From positions 1,364,001 to 1,428,000 of the forward strand of contig OY760134.1 in NCBI GenBank assembly GCA_963663145.1: a stretch of 64,000 nucleotides of DNA. Direction: 5' to 3'. This DNA comes from Azotimanducus sp963663145 (GTDB lineage: Bacteria; Pseudomonadota; Gammaproteobacteria; Pseudomonadales; Azotimanducaceae). The translations under genes were made by a program, and so were the position numbers. Below the pieces are notes generated by a model. The model saw nothing but the letters and a program-made list of their open reading frames with translations. It was not told the origin of the DNA and did no database searches. Below are positions 1 through 9,295 of the stretch, in pieces (position 1 is the stretch's first letter; each line of letters begins with the position of its first letter).

Positions 1-1177
1 TGCCGCTTTCCTGCACTGCTTCAAGCTGTGTCCTGATTGCTTCACTCGCGGACGGGCTGCCACCAGGCGAATCCACCCGGAGCACGATGGCCGCCACATC
101 CTCTTGATTGCCGAGCCCTCGAATCACCTCCGCTAGGCTGTCGCCACCTATGGAGCCGAACTGTGCCTTGCCATCGTAAATGGGACCCATTCCGTAGACC
201 ACCGCTACCTCTTGTTGTTGTCCGAGGTCGAAATCCGGAGGTAGCGTCCGCGAGTAAGATCTGTGATTGATTCGACCCTCACCCGCGGCAATACCCGTGG
301 CCTCCTCGATTCGCTGTTCAATGGACATGCGCCAACCAGCACCTTCAGCGAAGTTATAATCGAGCGCCAATTGGGACAGGTCACCTCCACTGCTGGCCAA
401 GAGGTCGGGAAGGTTGTCAATATAGTCCTGCAGTCTCTCAGGAGATATCTCTCGATTCGCCAACACCCGCTCCTGGTCCTTGGCCCAGCGCTCTTCAAGC
501 AGTCTTGACAACTGTTCACGCTCGGCTTCCGACATGTCGTTGCGCACCAGGCTGTCTCCCGCCGACTTGTAGGGTCCGCTGCCATGCACAAAGCGCTCGA
601 CTTTCAGCTTGTCCAAACCTTCCGCAAAATACACTCCTTCGGCAATCGGCCCAATCATGTCGAGGCCGTCAAAGTAGTTGAGATAAATCTCATCGCTGTA
701 GCTCAACAATGCGTAGCGAAACTGACTCATAAACAGGGTGCTGCCGAACACCGGTTTTCCGGCTTCGCTGATATTATCCAATGCCGCACCTATCTCGTCT
801 ATGTGCACATAGGACATCTGCGTGAGGTTTGAGAGGTCGAGATGCACGGCCTTGACGCGATCATCATCCTTCGCCGCTTCAAGCGTGCGGATGAGGTCGC
901 GAATTCGGGTCGGCGTGTTTATGTCAAGCGTGTCGATCAGCGCTTGCTCGAAGTCATCAAACCTAGGGTACTCTTCTACCACTGCGGTGGGATTCACGAC
1001 AAGCACCGCAGAATCGGGCACTCTTGGAGGGCCTTCGCTCCCTGAGATGGCGGCGACCACGCTCACGAACAACACGAGGATGATGAGATATACGATGGTT
1101 CGCAATACATTGAAAAGAAACCGAAATACAGTGCCTATGATTGAGAGAATACTTAAGCCTTTTTCTTGCTCGGCCAT
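1..1177 (-). CDS. sppA: Signal peptide peptidase SppA, 67K type (partial, C-terminus outside window)
   Basis: Membrane-bound S49 serine protease that degrades signal peptides left after secretion. The frame starts at ATG 1177 and runs off the window edge, so 392 codons are visible. A hydrophobic anchor lies near residues 10-45. The motif GPYKSAGDSL holds the general-base lysine, near residue 204, which in the 67K family lies in the N-terminal half. A second S49 repeat begins at the edge (VLRVDSPGGSPSAS). The catalytic serine of the C-terminal half is not in the window. Divergent from murF with a 78-bp gap. Family assignment is firm from the K motif and the DSPGG motif. Confidence 0.93.
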   Translation of the reverse strand, partial: MAEQEKGLSILSIIGTVFRFLFNVLRTIVYLIILVLFVSVVAAISGSEGPPRVPDSAVLVVNPTAVVEEYPRFDDFEQALIDTLDINTPTRIRDLIRTLEAAKDDDRVKAVHLDLSNLTQMSYVHIDEIGAALDNISEAGKPVFGSTLFMSQFRYALLSYSDEIYLNYFDGLDMIGPIAEGVYFAEGLDKLKVERFVHGSGPYKSAGDSLVRNDMSEAEREQLSRLLEERWAKDQERVLANREISPERLQDYIDNLPDLLASSGGDLSQLALDYNFAEGAGWRMSIEQRIEEATGIAAGEGRINHRSYSRTLPPDFDLGQQQEVAVVYGMGPIYDGKAQFGSIGGDSLAEVIRGLGNQEDVAAIVLRVDSPGGSPSASEAIRTQLEAVQESG

Positions 1178-1255
1178 GGCGTAAAATTTCCCCAAAGTCT
1201 TAGATAAGATGCGCACTATATAGCTTTCGATCAAGTCTTGGACAGCGAGGTATTC

Positions 1256-2614
1256 ATGGCGAGTGTACTGTGGGGTTGGGAAGAGTTGTGCGGTGCATTG
1301 AACGTTCAAAGCCAGGGAACAGGTTCAGATGTGCATGCCGTTAGCATCGATTCACGAACCCTGCGTCCCGGCAGCCTGTTCGTAGCTTTGGACGGCTCTT
1401 CAGGCCCGTTGCTGACGGCGGGCAAGGGTACCGGTAATGACGGCCACGATTTCGTGCCGCAGGCGGCAGATAAGGGAGCGGTCGCCGCTATGGTGCACAA
1501 GGACATTGATGCCGGCATTCCCCTATTGCGAGTGAAGGAAACCCGAGAAGGCTTGTGGTGTTTGGGAAGATCCGCAAGGGAACGATTCGAGGGTGTGGTG
1601 TTTGCCGTGACGGGAAGCGCTGGCAAAACAACAGCGAAATCTATGCTCGCGCAGGTTACCCGTGGTTTCGCAACGAGCGGCAGTTTGAACAATGTTTGGG
1701 GACTTCCGCTGTCTCTGGCTCTCACACACCGGGACGCGCTGAGCGCCGTTCTGGAAATTGGTATGAATGCGCCGGGCGAAATCGCACCCTTGTCACGACT
1801 GGCCCGGCCGCAGGTGGCGCTGGTTTTGAACGCATTGCCGGTTCACTTGCAGGGGCTAGGAAGCGTCGATGCAGTACGCCTTGAAAAATTGAGTATTTGT
1901 GAAGGCCTTGAAGAAGGCGGCACGCTCGTTGTTCCAGAGGATTTGGATACCGGCTCAGTAGACCGTAGAGTGACTCTGTTTCGATTTGGCAGGTCAACGG
2001 AATCAGATGTGATCCTGAAGCCATTGGATGGAAATTGGCAATCGGTTGAGCTTCGCTGCGCCGGCGAAACATGCAAAGTTCCCGTTCCAGGAGGAGGGGA
2101 GCATAGGGCACAGACCGTCGCTGCTGTCGGAGCTTGCGCAGTTGCCGGCGGATTTCCCCTGAGTTGCATGAAGCGATTGAAGAATGTTGGGCTTCCGGCT
2201 GGGCGTGGACGAGAAATGCGGGTCGCGGGAATCAGCATCATTGATGATAGCTATAACGCGAATCCCGTCAGCACGGCGTACGCAATTGAACAACTCGCCG
2301 CCCGCCAGGGCCGGCGCCTTGCCCTGCTTGGCGACATGCTTGAACTCGGAGACGGCGAAGTACAGGCCCATATCGAACTTGCCAAGGTGGCGGCACCGCT
2401 TGATGGGGTGTGGTGCGTGGGCAAACTGGCGCAACACACCTTTGAGCAACTGCCACCCGGCGTCGGGCGCAAAACCTATGCAGAGGTCGATGAGGCGCTA
2501 CTTGATGACCTTTGCGCCGAACTGGAAGAAGGCGACACACTGCTTGTAAAGGGTTCGAACCGCATCTTTTGGAGCAGGGGGTTTGTCAAGGCTCTGGTGG
2601 AGCGCCTGGGTTAG
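1256..2614 (+). CDS. murF: UDP-N-acetylmuramoyl-tripeptide--D-alanyl-D-alanine ligase
   Basis: Cytoplasmic Mur ligase that adds D-Ala-D-Ala to UDP-MurNAc-tripeptide using ATP. An N-terminal substrate domain is followed by the ATP loop GSAGKTTAKSM (about residues 118-128), the middle-domain motif with H and GS residues, and the C-terminal DDSYNANP motif. 452 aa is normal for MurF. I chose ATG 1256 over the upstream in-frame TTG 1238 because AGCGAGG lies about 5 nt before it. It stands alone here, away from the usual dcw cluster, which is uncommon for MurF but does not affect the call. Convergent with purB. Confidence 0.9.
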   Translation: MASVLWGWEELCGALNVQSQGTGSDVHAVSIDSRTLRPGSLFVALDGSSGPLLTAGKGTGNDGHDFVPQAADKGAVAAMVHKDIDAGIPLLRVKETREGLWCLGRSARERFEGVVFAVTGSAGKTTAKSMLAQVTRGFATSGSLNNVWGLPLSLALTHRDALSAVLEIGMNAPGEIAPLSRLARPQVALVLNALPVHLQGLGSVDAVRLEKLSICEGLEEGGTLVVPEDLDTGSVDRRVTLFRFGRSTESDVILKPLDGNWQSVELRCAGETCKVPVPGGGEHRAQTVAAVGACAVAGGFPLSCMKRLKNVGLPAGRGREMRVAGISIIDDSYNANPVSTAYAIEQLAARQGRRLALLGDMLELGDGEVQAHIELAKVAAPLDGVWCVGKLAQHTFEQLPPGVGRKTYAEVDEALLDDLCAELEEGDTLLVKGSNRIFWSRGFVKALVERLG

Positions 2615-2677
2615 CATTGCCATCGTGCAAGAAACGGGAAACGAAGAAGAGGGGGCGTCCTTTATCGTCCCTACACC

Positions 2678-4084
2678 TTACTCCCAAGATGTGTGCTTTC
2701 TTGCCAGCTCGGCTGCCAGCCCAATGTAGGTAGATGGGTTGAGCTGCGCGAGCTGCGCCGTAGATTCTTCAGGCAAGCCCAATGATTCGACCAAACGACG
2801 CCATGACGCTTGAGTGAGTCGTTCACCGCGGGTGAGCGATTTCAGTCGTTCATAGCCATCCGCGACGCCTTCTCGTCGCATCAGCGTTTGCGCCGCTTCA
2901 GCGAGCACCTCCCAAGCACCTTCGAGATCGTCGGCAATAACCTCTTGATTAGCATTAATTTTCTCTAGGCCTCTTTGCGCCGACTTTAAGGCCAGCCAAG
3001 TATGGCCTATGCCCACGCCCAGATTGCGCATGCTCGTTGAATCGGACAAGTCCCGCTGCCATCTGCTGACTGGCAGCTTTTCGGCCAAATGCGCAAGAAT
3101 GGCGTTAGCGATGCCAAGATTACCCTCGGAATTCTCGAAATCTATGGGATTGATCTTGTGCGGCATGGTTGAGGAGCCAGTCTCCGTATCCACCCGGCGT
3201 TGTTTCAGATAGCCCAATGAGATATACCCCCAAATGTCGCGGTTCATGTCTTGCAGCACGGAGTTACATCTCTGAATCGCGTGGCAGAGACGGGCAATAC
3301 CGTCATGTGGCTCTATCTGCGTCGTAAGTTGCTGAGGGGCAAGCCCAAGGCTTCGCACCAATTCAAAGCTCAAGTGTTCCCAATCCACATTGGGGAAGGC
3401 TAGGTGATGGGCATTGAAATTGCCGACAGCACCGTTGATTTTACCGGGCATTGACAGCGCTTGAATGTCGTCAAGTGCAACCTTGAATCGATGCGCGAAT
3501 ACCGCAAACTCCTTACCGAGTGTGGTGGGAGAGGCGGATTGTCCATGCGTGCGGGACAGCATGGGTAGGTCCGCATGAGCATTCGCGAATTCGACAAGAC
3601 TCTTGACCAGGTCTTTCATGCTGGGAAGAAGTTGTTCGTCGATGCATGAACGCAACAGAAGCCCGTAGGAGAGGTTGTTGATGTCCTCCGAGGTCGCGGC
3701 GAAGTGAATAAACTCTCTCGCCCCGTGCAACGAAGCAAGTTCAATTCGATCGGTAAAGCAGTCACGTAAGAAATATTCGCAAGCCTTCACATCGTGATTG
3801 GTAACGGCTTCGAGCGCTTTGATCCGTTGTGCATCGGTGAGATCGAATTCGCTCCAGATTCGGTTGAGTGCTGTGACCTGTGCGTCACTTAGCTCGCCTA
3901 CCGAGGCGATGAGTCCGTTTTCCGCAAGTGCGATGAACCAAGCGACCTCAACGCGAAGACGAGCGCGGATGAGTGCGAACTCGCTGAAATAGTCGGAAAG
4001 CGGCGTGCTCTGCTTGGCATATCGACCATCGAGCGGCGAAATTGCCATTAAGGATTGCGTTTCATCCATTTTGTTGTTGCTCAC
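2678..4084 (-). CDS. purB: Adenylosuccinate lyase
   Basis: Cleaves SAICAR and adenylosuccinate, releasing fumarate, in purine synthesis. 468 aa, as in the gammaproteobacterial form. The lyase signature SSTMPHKINP lies in the middle of the protein, and the N-terminal ISPLDGRYAKQ stretch matches the family start region. The ATG overlaps the stop of mnmA by 4 bp (ATGA), so the two are probably translationally coupled. This mnmA-purB linkage is common in gammaproteobacteria. Convergent with murF across a 63-bp gap with no clear terminator. Confidence 0.96.
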   Translation of the reverse strand: MSNNKMDETQSLMAISPLDGRYAKQSTPLSDYFSEFALIRARLRVEVAWFIALAENGLIASVGELSDAQVTALNRIWSEFDLTDAQRIKALEAVTNHDVKACEYFLRDCFTDRIELASLHGAREFIHFAATSEDINNLSYGLLLRSCIDEQLLPSMKDLVKSLVEFANAHADLPMLSRTHGQSASPTTLGKEFAVFAHRFKVALDDIQALSMPGKINGAVGNFNAHHLAFPNVDWEHLSFELVRSLGLAPQQLTTQIEPHDGIARLCHAIQRCNSVLQDMNRDIWGYISLGYLKQRRVDTETGSSTMPHKINPIDFENSEGNLGIANAILAHLAEKLPVSRWQRDLSDSTSMRNLGVGIGHTWLALKSAQRGLEKINANQEVIADDLEGAWEVLAEAAQTLMRREGVADGYERLKSLTRGERLTQASWRRLVESLGLPEESTAQLAQLNPSTYIGLAAELARKHTSWE

Positions 4085-5172
4085 GAACGTCCACTACGCT
4101 GAATTAACCCACCGCCCAAGCAACGTTCTCCGTCGTACAGGGCGGCGTACTGGCCTGGGGTGATGGCCCGCTGAGGATCATCGAAGGCGACCCGCCACAT
4201 ATCGTCTTGCGGGCAAAGGGGTTCGACGAGACATGCCTGATCGGCTTGACGGTAGCGGATCTTCGCGTGACAGCGGAAAGATGCCTCGGGTGGGTCACAG
4301 AGCCAGTTCATGTCGCTGGCGATGAGCGCTGATTCGAATAAGTCTACTTCATCTTGGCTCACCAGCAGTTTGTTTTCGGTCATGTCCTTAGCGACCACGT
4401 ACCAAGGCATTTCGGGCTCGCCACGCACCCCGCCCACGCCGAGTCCACGCCGTTGTCCAATGGTGTAGAAGGACAGGCCGATGTGTTCACCAAGCACAAT
4501 TCCATCGCGGGTTTCAATGGGCCCTGGGCTTGCGGGCAAATAAGTGCGCAGAAAGTCGCGAAAAGGACGTTCACCGATAAAGCACAGACCGGTACTATCG
4601 CGTTTCTTGGCCACCCCGAGGCCTCGCTCCACGGCCATGCGACGCACGTCCGCTTTTTCAATTTCGCCAAGCGGAAACACGGCATCACGGAACTTGTCCC
4701 GAGGCACCATCTGTAAAAAATAACTCTGGTCCTTAGATTTGTCGCGCGCTTTGAAAAGCTGAGGCATTCCTTTTGCTTCCGAGAGGCGGGCGTAATGGCC
4801 GGTGGCAATGGAGTCCGCACCGAGTTCTTTGGCACAGGTGCTGAAATGGCCGAACTTGATTTCTCGGTTGCAGAGCACATCTGGATTGGGAGTGATGCCT
4901 TCCCCAAGCCCGGCAAGAAACGCTTCAAAGACCTGATCCCAATAGGCCTCGGAGAAACTTACCGCTCGCAGCGGTATGTCAAGCTTACGACACACCTCGA
5001 GTGCATCCTGGTAATCCTGCGCAGCCGTACAATAGCCCGTGCCATCGTCCTCGTCCCAATTCTTCATAAAGAGCCCCTCCACTTCCAAGCCTTGCTCGCG
5101 AAGCAGAAGGGCAGTGACCGAGGAGTCGACGCCTCCGGACATGCCTACTACGATCTTGGGTGTGGCGCCCAT
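4081..5172 (-). CDS. mnmA: tRNA-specific 2-thiouridylase MnmA
   Basis: Adenylates U34 of tRNA-Lys, -Glu and -Gln and replaces the 2-oxygen with sulfur supplied by the Tus relay (tusDCB lies at 55.4 kb). The PP-loop ATPase motif GMSGGVDSS is near residue 11. The two catalytic cysteines are visible in NPDVLCNREIKF and in GLCFIGERPF. 363 aa from ATG 5172; an upstream in-frame TTG at 5193 adds 7 residues that the family does not have. Overlaps purB by 4 bp. Confidence 0.96.
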   Translation of the reverse strand: MGATPKIVVGMSGGVDSSVTALLLREQGLEVEGLFMKNWDEDDGTGYCTAAQDYQDALEVCRKLDIPLRAVSFSEAYWDQVFEAFLAGLGEGITPNPDVLCNREIKFGHFSTCAKELGADSIATGHYARLSEAKGMPQLFKARDKSKDQSYFLQMVPRDKFRDAVFPLGEIEKADVRRMAVERGLGVAKKRDSTGLCFIGERPFRDFLRTYLPASPGPIETRDGIVLGEHIGLSFYTIGQRRGLGVGGVRGEPEMPWYVVAKDMTENKLLVSQDEVDLFESALIASDMNWLCDPPEASFRCHAKIRYRQADQACLVEPLCPQDDMWRVAFDDPQRAITPGQYAALYDGERCLGGGLIQRSGRS

Positions 5173-5229
5173 GCTGATCTGAACTTCCAACAACCTATCG
5201 TGTCCGCTTGGAATAAGGACTGACCTCGA

Positions 5230-5616
5230 TCACCATAGGCGCTTGACACCATAGCGACCAAGTTCCTTGTCCACTGACACCAGAGTCAGGTTTCGTGCGA
5301 GCGCCTGAGCGATCAGCATCCGATCAAATGGGTCGCGGTGAGGGCCAGGTAGGCTACCGGCACGTTCGGCGTCGGCAAGGCTTATCGCCAACTCCACAAA
5401 GCCCTGGTTGACAACCTGGTCGGCGATGTTGGTTGCGGCAAGCTCACCACCTGGTAGTTTGCCAAGGCGATATTTTGTCGCGAGTTCCCAAGCGGACACC
5501 GCACTGACATTGACTTCGTTTGCCTCGTTGGCAATCACTTCATACGCCTTTATGGACAGGCGCCCACTATCTGCGAGCCACCAAAGGAATGCATGAGTAT
5601 CCAATAGTACGCGCAA
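5230..5616 (-). CDS. PIN-domain toxin (VapC-like ribonuclease)
   Basis: 128-aa PIN nuclease, probably the toxin of a type II toxin-antitoxin pair that cleaves RNA. The sequence opens with LLDTHAFLWWL (first acidic residue), has the SAVSAWELATK helix with a conserved Glu, and ends with DPFDRMLIAQA and VSVDKEL, which supply the remaining acidic residues of the Mg-binding site. Start is TTG 5616, one base after the antitoxin stop, which fits a coupled pair. The HxFLWW type usually pairs with Phd/YefM-like antitoxins, as here. The exact target cannot be read from sequence. Confidence 0.88.
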   Translation of the reverse strand: MRVLLDTHAFLWWLADSGRLSIKAYEVIANEANEVNVSAVSAWELATKYRLGKLPGGELAATNIADQVVNQGFVELAISLADAERAGSLPGPHRDPFDRMLIAQALARNLTLVSVDKELGRYGVKRLW

Positions 5617-5617
5617 G

Positions 5618-5851
5618 CTATCTGCCTTCCCATGCGGCTAGTTCCTGTTCGGGAAGAGGGTCGAGGAAGCTCTCGGAAATGGTGACCTGCGACTTAATCA
5701 CATCCGCCTGCCGTTTTTTCAACGGCTTGCATGCAACGAGTCGCGCAACAGGTTGCCCGCGACGAGCAATCGTCACTTCCTCACCGGATTCTACTCGCAC
5801 GAGCAATCTTGAAAGCTGGGTTTTCGCCTGGTGGACATTGACGGTCATCAT
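5618..5851 (-). CDS. Phd/YefM-family antitoxin
   Basis: 77-aa antitoxin partner of the PIN toxin downstream (1-bp gap). The N-terminal MTVNVHQAKTQLSRLLVRV helix-rich part is the DNA-binding dimer fold of Phd/YefM; the C-terminal EQELAAWEG tail is the likely toxin-blocking segment. ATG 5851 is used here; a second ATG follows directly at 5848. Autoregulation is expected for the family, and a palindromic site lies 28 bp upstream. Its position beside the transposon end at 5953 makes it a plausible stabilising cassette or an older acquisition. Confidence 0.87.
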   Translation of the reverse strand: MMTVNVHQAKTQLSRLLVRVESGEEVTIARRGQPVARLVACKPLKKRQADVIKSQVTISESFLDPLPEQELAAWEGR

Positions 5852-5878
5852 GAATCTGCACCTAGGTTATTCTAATTC

Positions 5879-5896
5879 TAGCTAACATAATAGCTA
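5879..5896. promoter_or_regulatory. Candidate antitoxin operator palindrome
   Basis: TAGCTA at 5879-5884 is repeated at 5891-5896 with six bases between. TAGCTA is itself a palindrome, so the site is symmetric. It lies just upstream of the antitoxin start, where Phd-type repressors bind. The role is inferred from position only. Confidence 0.4.
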
Positions 5897-5954
5897 CAAT
5901 AGGGGAGAGGTCAAGTTGGATATGCTACTTCGTCCATTTGCCGAACAGCAGGCT

Positions 5955-5975
5955 AGCAGCCTGTCGGACTTAGGC
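5955..5975 (+). repeat. IS1182 terminal inverted repeat (truncated copy)
   Basis: 21 bases identical to the reverse complement of the repeat at 17822-17842. They overlap the CTAG at 5953-5956. Confidence 0.85.
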
Positions 5976-6152
5976 AACGGGCTTTGAATTGAACAAGGCG
6001 TTTTCGAGTCATTGGAGCAGCCTCCGGCTTCGTGCTTCAGTTTTTGGAGTTGGGGTCGTCGGCGCCATCATTCGATACCGCGGCGACTCGGGTGCCCTTG
6101 AGAGCCTTCCGAGGTGGCGGTTTCTTCGGGACAGCCACCCCTTGCAACCCAG

Positions 6153-7079
6153 TCACGCCATTTTCATGTTGTGCAATCGCCTGCAGTTGTAAGCGAGCGT
6201 CACCAGCGACCATTCGCCCTCCACTTTCCCGAGACCGCGCAGCAGGAACCTCCGGAACCCCATCGCCTCCTTCACGATTCCGAACACCGGCTCCACCGTC
6301 TGTTTCCGCAGCCGGTAGTACGCCCTGCTTTCCTCCGTCGCCATCTTGTCGCGCATGCGGCGCGGCCACTCCGTCTTCGGCTCCGAGACCGGCTTCTCCG
6401 GCACCGCCGGCCGGAAGTCGTGCTTCCGCCTGCGGTCTCCCGCGCCAACCGCCACCAGCACCTCCAGCTTGCGATTCTCCCTCCCCTTCCCGCGAAGCTC
6501 GCGACGCTCCAGCTTCTCCACCTCGTCCCCGTTCGCGTACCCGTTGTCGGCAAGCACGCGCTCCGGCCCGCCCACCGCCTCCGGCACCGCGTCCACATCC
6601 GCCACCAGCTCGTTGCGGTCGCTCGCGCACCTGCCCACCCGGCTGCCCAGCACCAGCTGGCTCCCCTCCGCGTCCACCACCGCCTGCGCGTTGTGGCACT
6701 GCCGGTATTCGCTCCGCCTGTTCTTCCGCACCGGCCCGCTGTCCGAGTCCGTGAGGTTGATCTGCTCGTCCGGGCGCGGCTTCTCCGACGGCGGCTTGAT
6801 CTCCCTCCTCCTGCGCCGCCCGCCGCGCTTCTCCCGCTCCGCCACCTTCCGCCCGTACTCCGCGCGCTCGGATTCGGCGCGCGCCTTCGCCCGACGCTCC
6901 AACTCCGCACACGCCCTGTCCAGCTTCGCCTTCAGCGCCCCGCGCCGCTTCAGTTCCCCCGGCAGCGCCTGCGGATCCGGCGCGTCCTCCTCGTCCGCGC
7001 GCTCCGCCTCGCCCATCAATTCCCCGACCTCCATCCGCAGCTGCTCCCGCAACTCCCGCGCCCGGTCGTAGCGGATGCT
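6153..7079 (-). pseudogene. IS1182-family transposase, 5'-truncated
   Basis: Encodes the last 308 codons of the transposase present intact at 16265-17644, ending at the same MKMA C-terminus. The start codon and the N-terminal region are missing. An apparent start further upstream lies in the IS21 end and is an accident of fusion. It retains the TDSDSGP region and the C-terminal DDE-like domain with RKQTVEPVFG, but without the N-terminal part it should be inactive. Confidence 0.9.
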
Positions 7080-7100
7080 CCCGCGCCGGCTCGCGTTCGC

Positions 7101-7145
7101 TGTCAATGCCGAAGTAAAAGTCTCCAATAGTGGCGAAGTAAAAGT
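7101..7145. repeat. IS21 terminal end with internal repeats (left)
   Basis: Contains the outer repeat TGTCAATGCCGAAGTAAAAG and a second GCGAAGTAAAAGTCCCC unit about 22 bp inward. These are the likely IstA binding sites. Confidence 0.7.
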
Positions 7146-7178
7146 CCCCAGTTTGGGGGCTGGTCGTGGACTGGCGCA

Positions 7179-8012
7179 TTAGCTGACCCCCGGGCTTTTG
7201 GGAGGCCTGCCGCGGCGCCTTGGTGGCGGTGGCGGGGTGATGGGGGCGTTGGCGCGGACATGCTCGGGGATCAGGTCGGCATGCTCGCGCAGGCGGTAGC
7301 CGGCGCCCCCGATGCGGACGACGGTGGCGTGGTGCGGGAGCCTGTCGAGCAGCGCGGTGGCCATGACCGGGTCGCCGAACATGTCCCCCCACTCGGCGAA
7401 TCCCTTGTTCGAGGTGAGGATCATGGCGCCCTTCCCGTAGCGGGCGTTGACGAGCTGGAAGAAGAGGTTGGCGGCCTGGGGGTCGATGGAGACGTAGCCG
7501 ATCTCGTCGGCGACGGGCAGGGCGGTGCGGCGGTAGTGTCGGAACTTCTCGTCGAGGCGGTCGGCGCGGCGCGCCGCGGCGAGGGAGTCGACGAGCTCGG
7601 CGAGGGTGGTTCGGTAGACGCTGCGGCCGGACTTGACGGCGGCGACGGCGAGCGCGCGGGCGAGGTGGCTCTTGCCGGTGCCGGGGGGCCCGAGGAAGTG
7701 GACCGTCTCGGCCCGGTCGATGAAGTCGAGCTGGGCGAGGGCTATGACGCGGTGCCTGTCGAGCGACGGCTGGAAGGCGAAGTCGAAGCTCTCGGGAGTC
7801 TTCGGCGGGTTGAGCCTGGCGACGCGCAGCGCGATGCCGACGCGGCGGGTCTCGCGGAAGGCGAGCTCGCCGGAGAGGAGTTCGTGGATGGTGCCGAGGG
7901 TGTCGGTCTCCCCGCGCTCGATGCGCCGGATGATCGGCGCGAGCGATTCGAGGGCGTGCGGCATGCGCAGGCCGACGAGGCTGGCCTGGATCTGTTCGAG
8001 AACGGCGCTCAT
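7179..8012 (-). CDS. istB: IS21 helper ATPase IstB
   Basis: 277-aa AAA+ ATPase that helps IstA choose targets and form the strand-transfer complex. Walker A is GPPGTGKSHLA (near residue 108); the following VADEIGYV is Walker B, and the SNKGFAEW sensor region is present. ATG 8012 matches the usual IstB start (MSAVLEQ...). There is no stop codon between istA and this ATG, so the same frame also continues from istA. The proline/arginine-rich tail after residue 258 is longer than in most IstB proteins. Confidence 0.9.
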   Translation of the reverse strand: MSAVLEQIQASLVGLRMPHALESLAPIIRRIERGETDTLGTIHELLSGELAFRETRRVGIALRVARLNPPKTPESFDFAFQPSLDRHRVIALAQLDFIDRAETVHFLGPPGTGKSHLARALAVAAVKSGRSVYRTTLAELVDSLAAARRADRLDEKFRHYRRTALPVADEIGYVSIDPQAANLFFQLVNARYGKGAMILTSNKGFAEWGDMFGDPVMATALLDRLPHHATVVRIGGAGYRLREHADLIPEHVRANAPITPPPPPRRRGRPPKSPGVS

Positions 8013-9134
8013 GGCGTCGCCCGCCCCGCGCCGGCGACGCCTGTGCGCGGGGTCGAGGGCGCGCCGGTTCCCGCCCTCCAGCAGCGGGTGGACCGCGACC
8101 AGCGCGCCGTCCTCGAGGATCCTCACCCGCGCGGCGTGCTCTTGGACCTCGACGACGCGGCTCCGCGTGCCGTCCGGAACGCTGTAGAGGCCGCCCCCGA
8201 AGGAGACCATGCCGTCGCGCGTGACGCGGCGCTCGACGGACAGCGGCGTGGTGTGCGGAACGCGCGGCAGCGGGCGCAGGCTCGGCAGCTCGTCGGCGAA
8301 CGCCTCGTCCACGGCGCGCCCGGTGGTGCCGTGGACGCGCAGGTTGGCCCCCGTGTCCAGCCAGTCGGCGAACTGGGCGTTCAAGTCGTCGAGGTCGCGG
8401 AAGCTCCGGCCAAGGTGGAAGTCCTGGCGGATGTGGCTGAACGGCCGCGCGACCTTGCCCTTGGTCTCCGGACGGTACGGCCGGCAGGCGCGCGGCACCG
8501 CGCCGTGGTGGCGCGGCAGGTCGACAGGCGCCGCGTTGAACACCGGCGCCCCGTCGGCGCCCGTGCCGGTCACGGCGGTCTTCATGCGGTCGCAGGGCAC
8601 CTCGGCCGTGGCCCCGCCGAAGGCCTCGAAGGCGGTCAGGTGGCAGCGCAGCACCGTTGGAAGGTCCTGGCGCCGACAGAAGCGGCCCCAGGGCCGGCGG
8701 CTGCGGCCGAGCACCATCGAGAACAGCCACACCGCGCGCGGCTTCCCGGGATCGCCGGAGAACTCGGTCCCGGAGTGCGCGAAGTCCGCCTGCGACTGGC
8801 GCCCCGGCGGCGTCTCGAAGCGTAGCTGGAACCGCTGCTCCCCCCTCGGCCGGACGGAGCGCAGGTGGTCCGTCACCGCCGTGTAGCCGCAGGCGTAGCC
8901 GAGCTCGGCGATCTCGCGGTGCAGGCGCCTTCCGGACAGCCGGGGATGCGTCTCGACGCGCTCGCGCGGGTAGTCGGCGTAGTCGTCGATCAGCCGCGGG
9001 CGCGCCTTCCTCGGCCCATGGGTCGGCGCCCCGGGGCCCTCCGCCAGGCGCCTGCGCACAGTCTTTCGGTCAAGACCGGTCCGGCGGGCGATCTCCGAGA
9101 TGGCCAGCCCCTGTCGCTTCAGGTCGTGAATCAT
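8013..9134 (-). CDS. istA: IS21 transposase IstA (reads in frame into istB)
   Basis: DDE transposase of the IS21 element, about 374 residues. An N-terminal helix-turn-helix (ISEIARRTGLDRKTVRRRL) is followed by the catalytic core with QADFAH and the conserved CRPYRPETKGKVARPF block holding the last acidic residue, then a Mu-type C-terminal domain. ATG 9134 has GGAGGT five bases upstream and is preferred to the ATG at 9158. The frame has no stop before IstB, so a 651-aa IstA-IstB fusion is possible; usually the two are separate overlapping genes. Confidence 0.87.
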
Positions 9135-9246
9135 GAATACCTCCGTGCATGTGATCATCGATGGCCCCCGTTCCGAAAAGGGGGAATCCAAGCGCAATTC
9201 CACGTCCGGGGCCAGCCACCCCGGGGGGTTGGCCGCGCCCCAGACT

Positions 9247-9295
9247 GAGGAATTTTCAATCGGCACTTTTGGGTATTTTTCACTCGGCAGTGACA
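9247..9295. repeat. IS21 terminal end with internal repeats (right)
   Basis: Read inward on the minus strand, the outer unit TGTCACTGCCGAGTGAAAAA is followed by the inner unit TGCCGATTGAAAATTCC. They mirror the left end. The broken recombinase begins at the next base. Confidence 0.7.

Larger units (their letters stand above)
5953..7079 (-). mobile_element. Truncated IS1182-family copy
   Basis: Keeps one terminal repeat (5955-5975), the end of the transposase gene and the non-coding tail. It lacks the first 151 codons of the transposase and the other end. Identity to the intact copy stops abruptly after 7079; 21 unrelated bases then lead into the IS21 end at 7101. Truncation by IS21 insertion with adjacent deletion is the simplest explanation. 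Confidence 0.9.
7101..9295 (-). mobile_element. IS21-family insertion sequence
   Basis: 2195-bp element carrying istA and istB. The ends are related inverted repeats: TGTCAATGCCGAAG at 7101 against TGTCACTGCCGAGT read inward from 9295. Each end has an inner repeat (GCGAAGTAAAAGTC motif at 7113-7145; TGCCGATTGAAAA motif near 9247-9263), typical of IS21 multiple transposase sites. No target duplication is visible: the left flank is ...GTTCGC and the right flank ACATCGA.... It sits between the IS1182 remnant and the broken recombinase, consistent with a deletion next to the element. Confidence 0.9.

Noticed and set aside
6037..8730. A long minus-strand open frame of about 897 codons across IS1182 and IS21, and similar long frames opposite the transposases and MacB genes
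   Set aside because: GC-rich codons suppress stops in all frames; the sequence is low-complexity Arg/Ala/Pro/Gly and antisense to clear genes.
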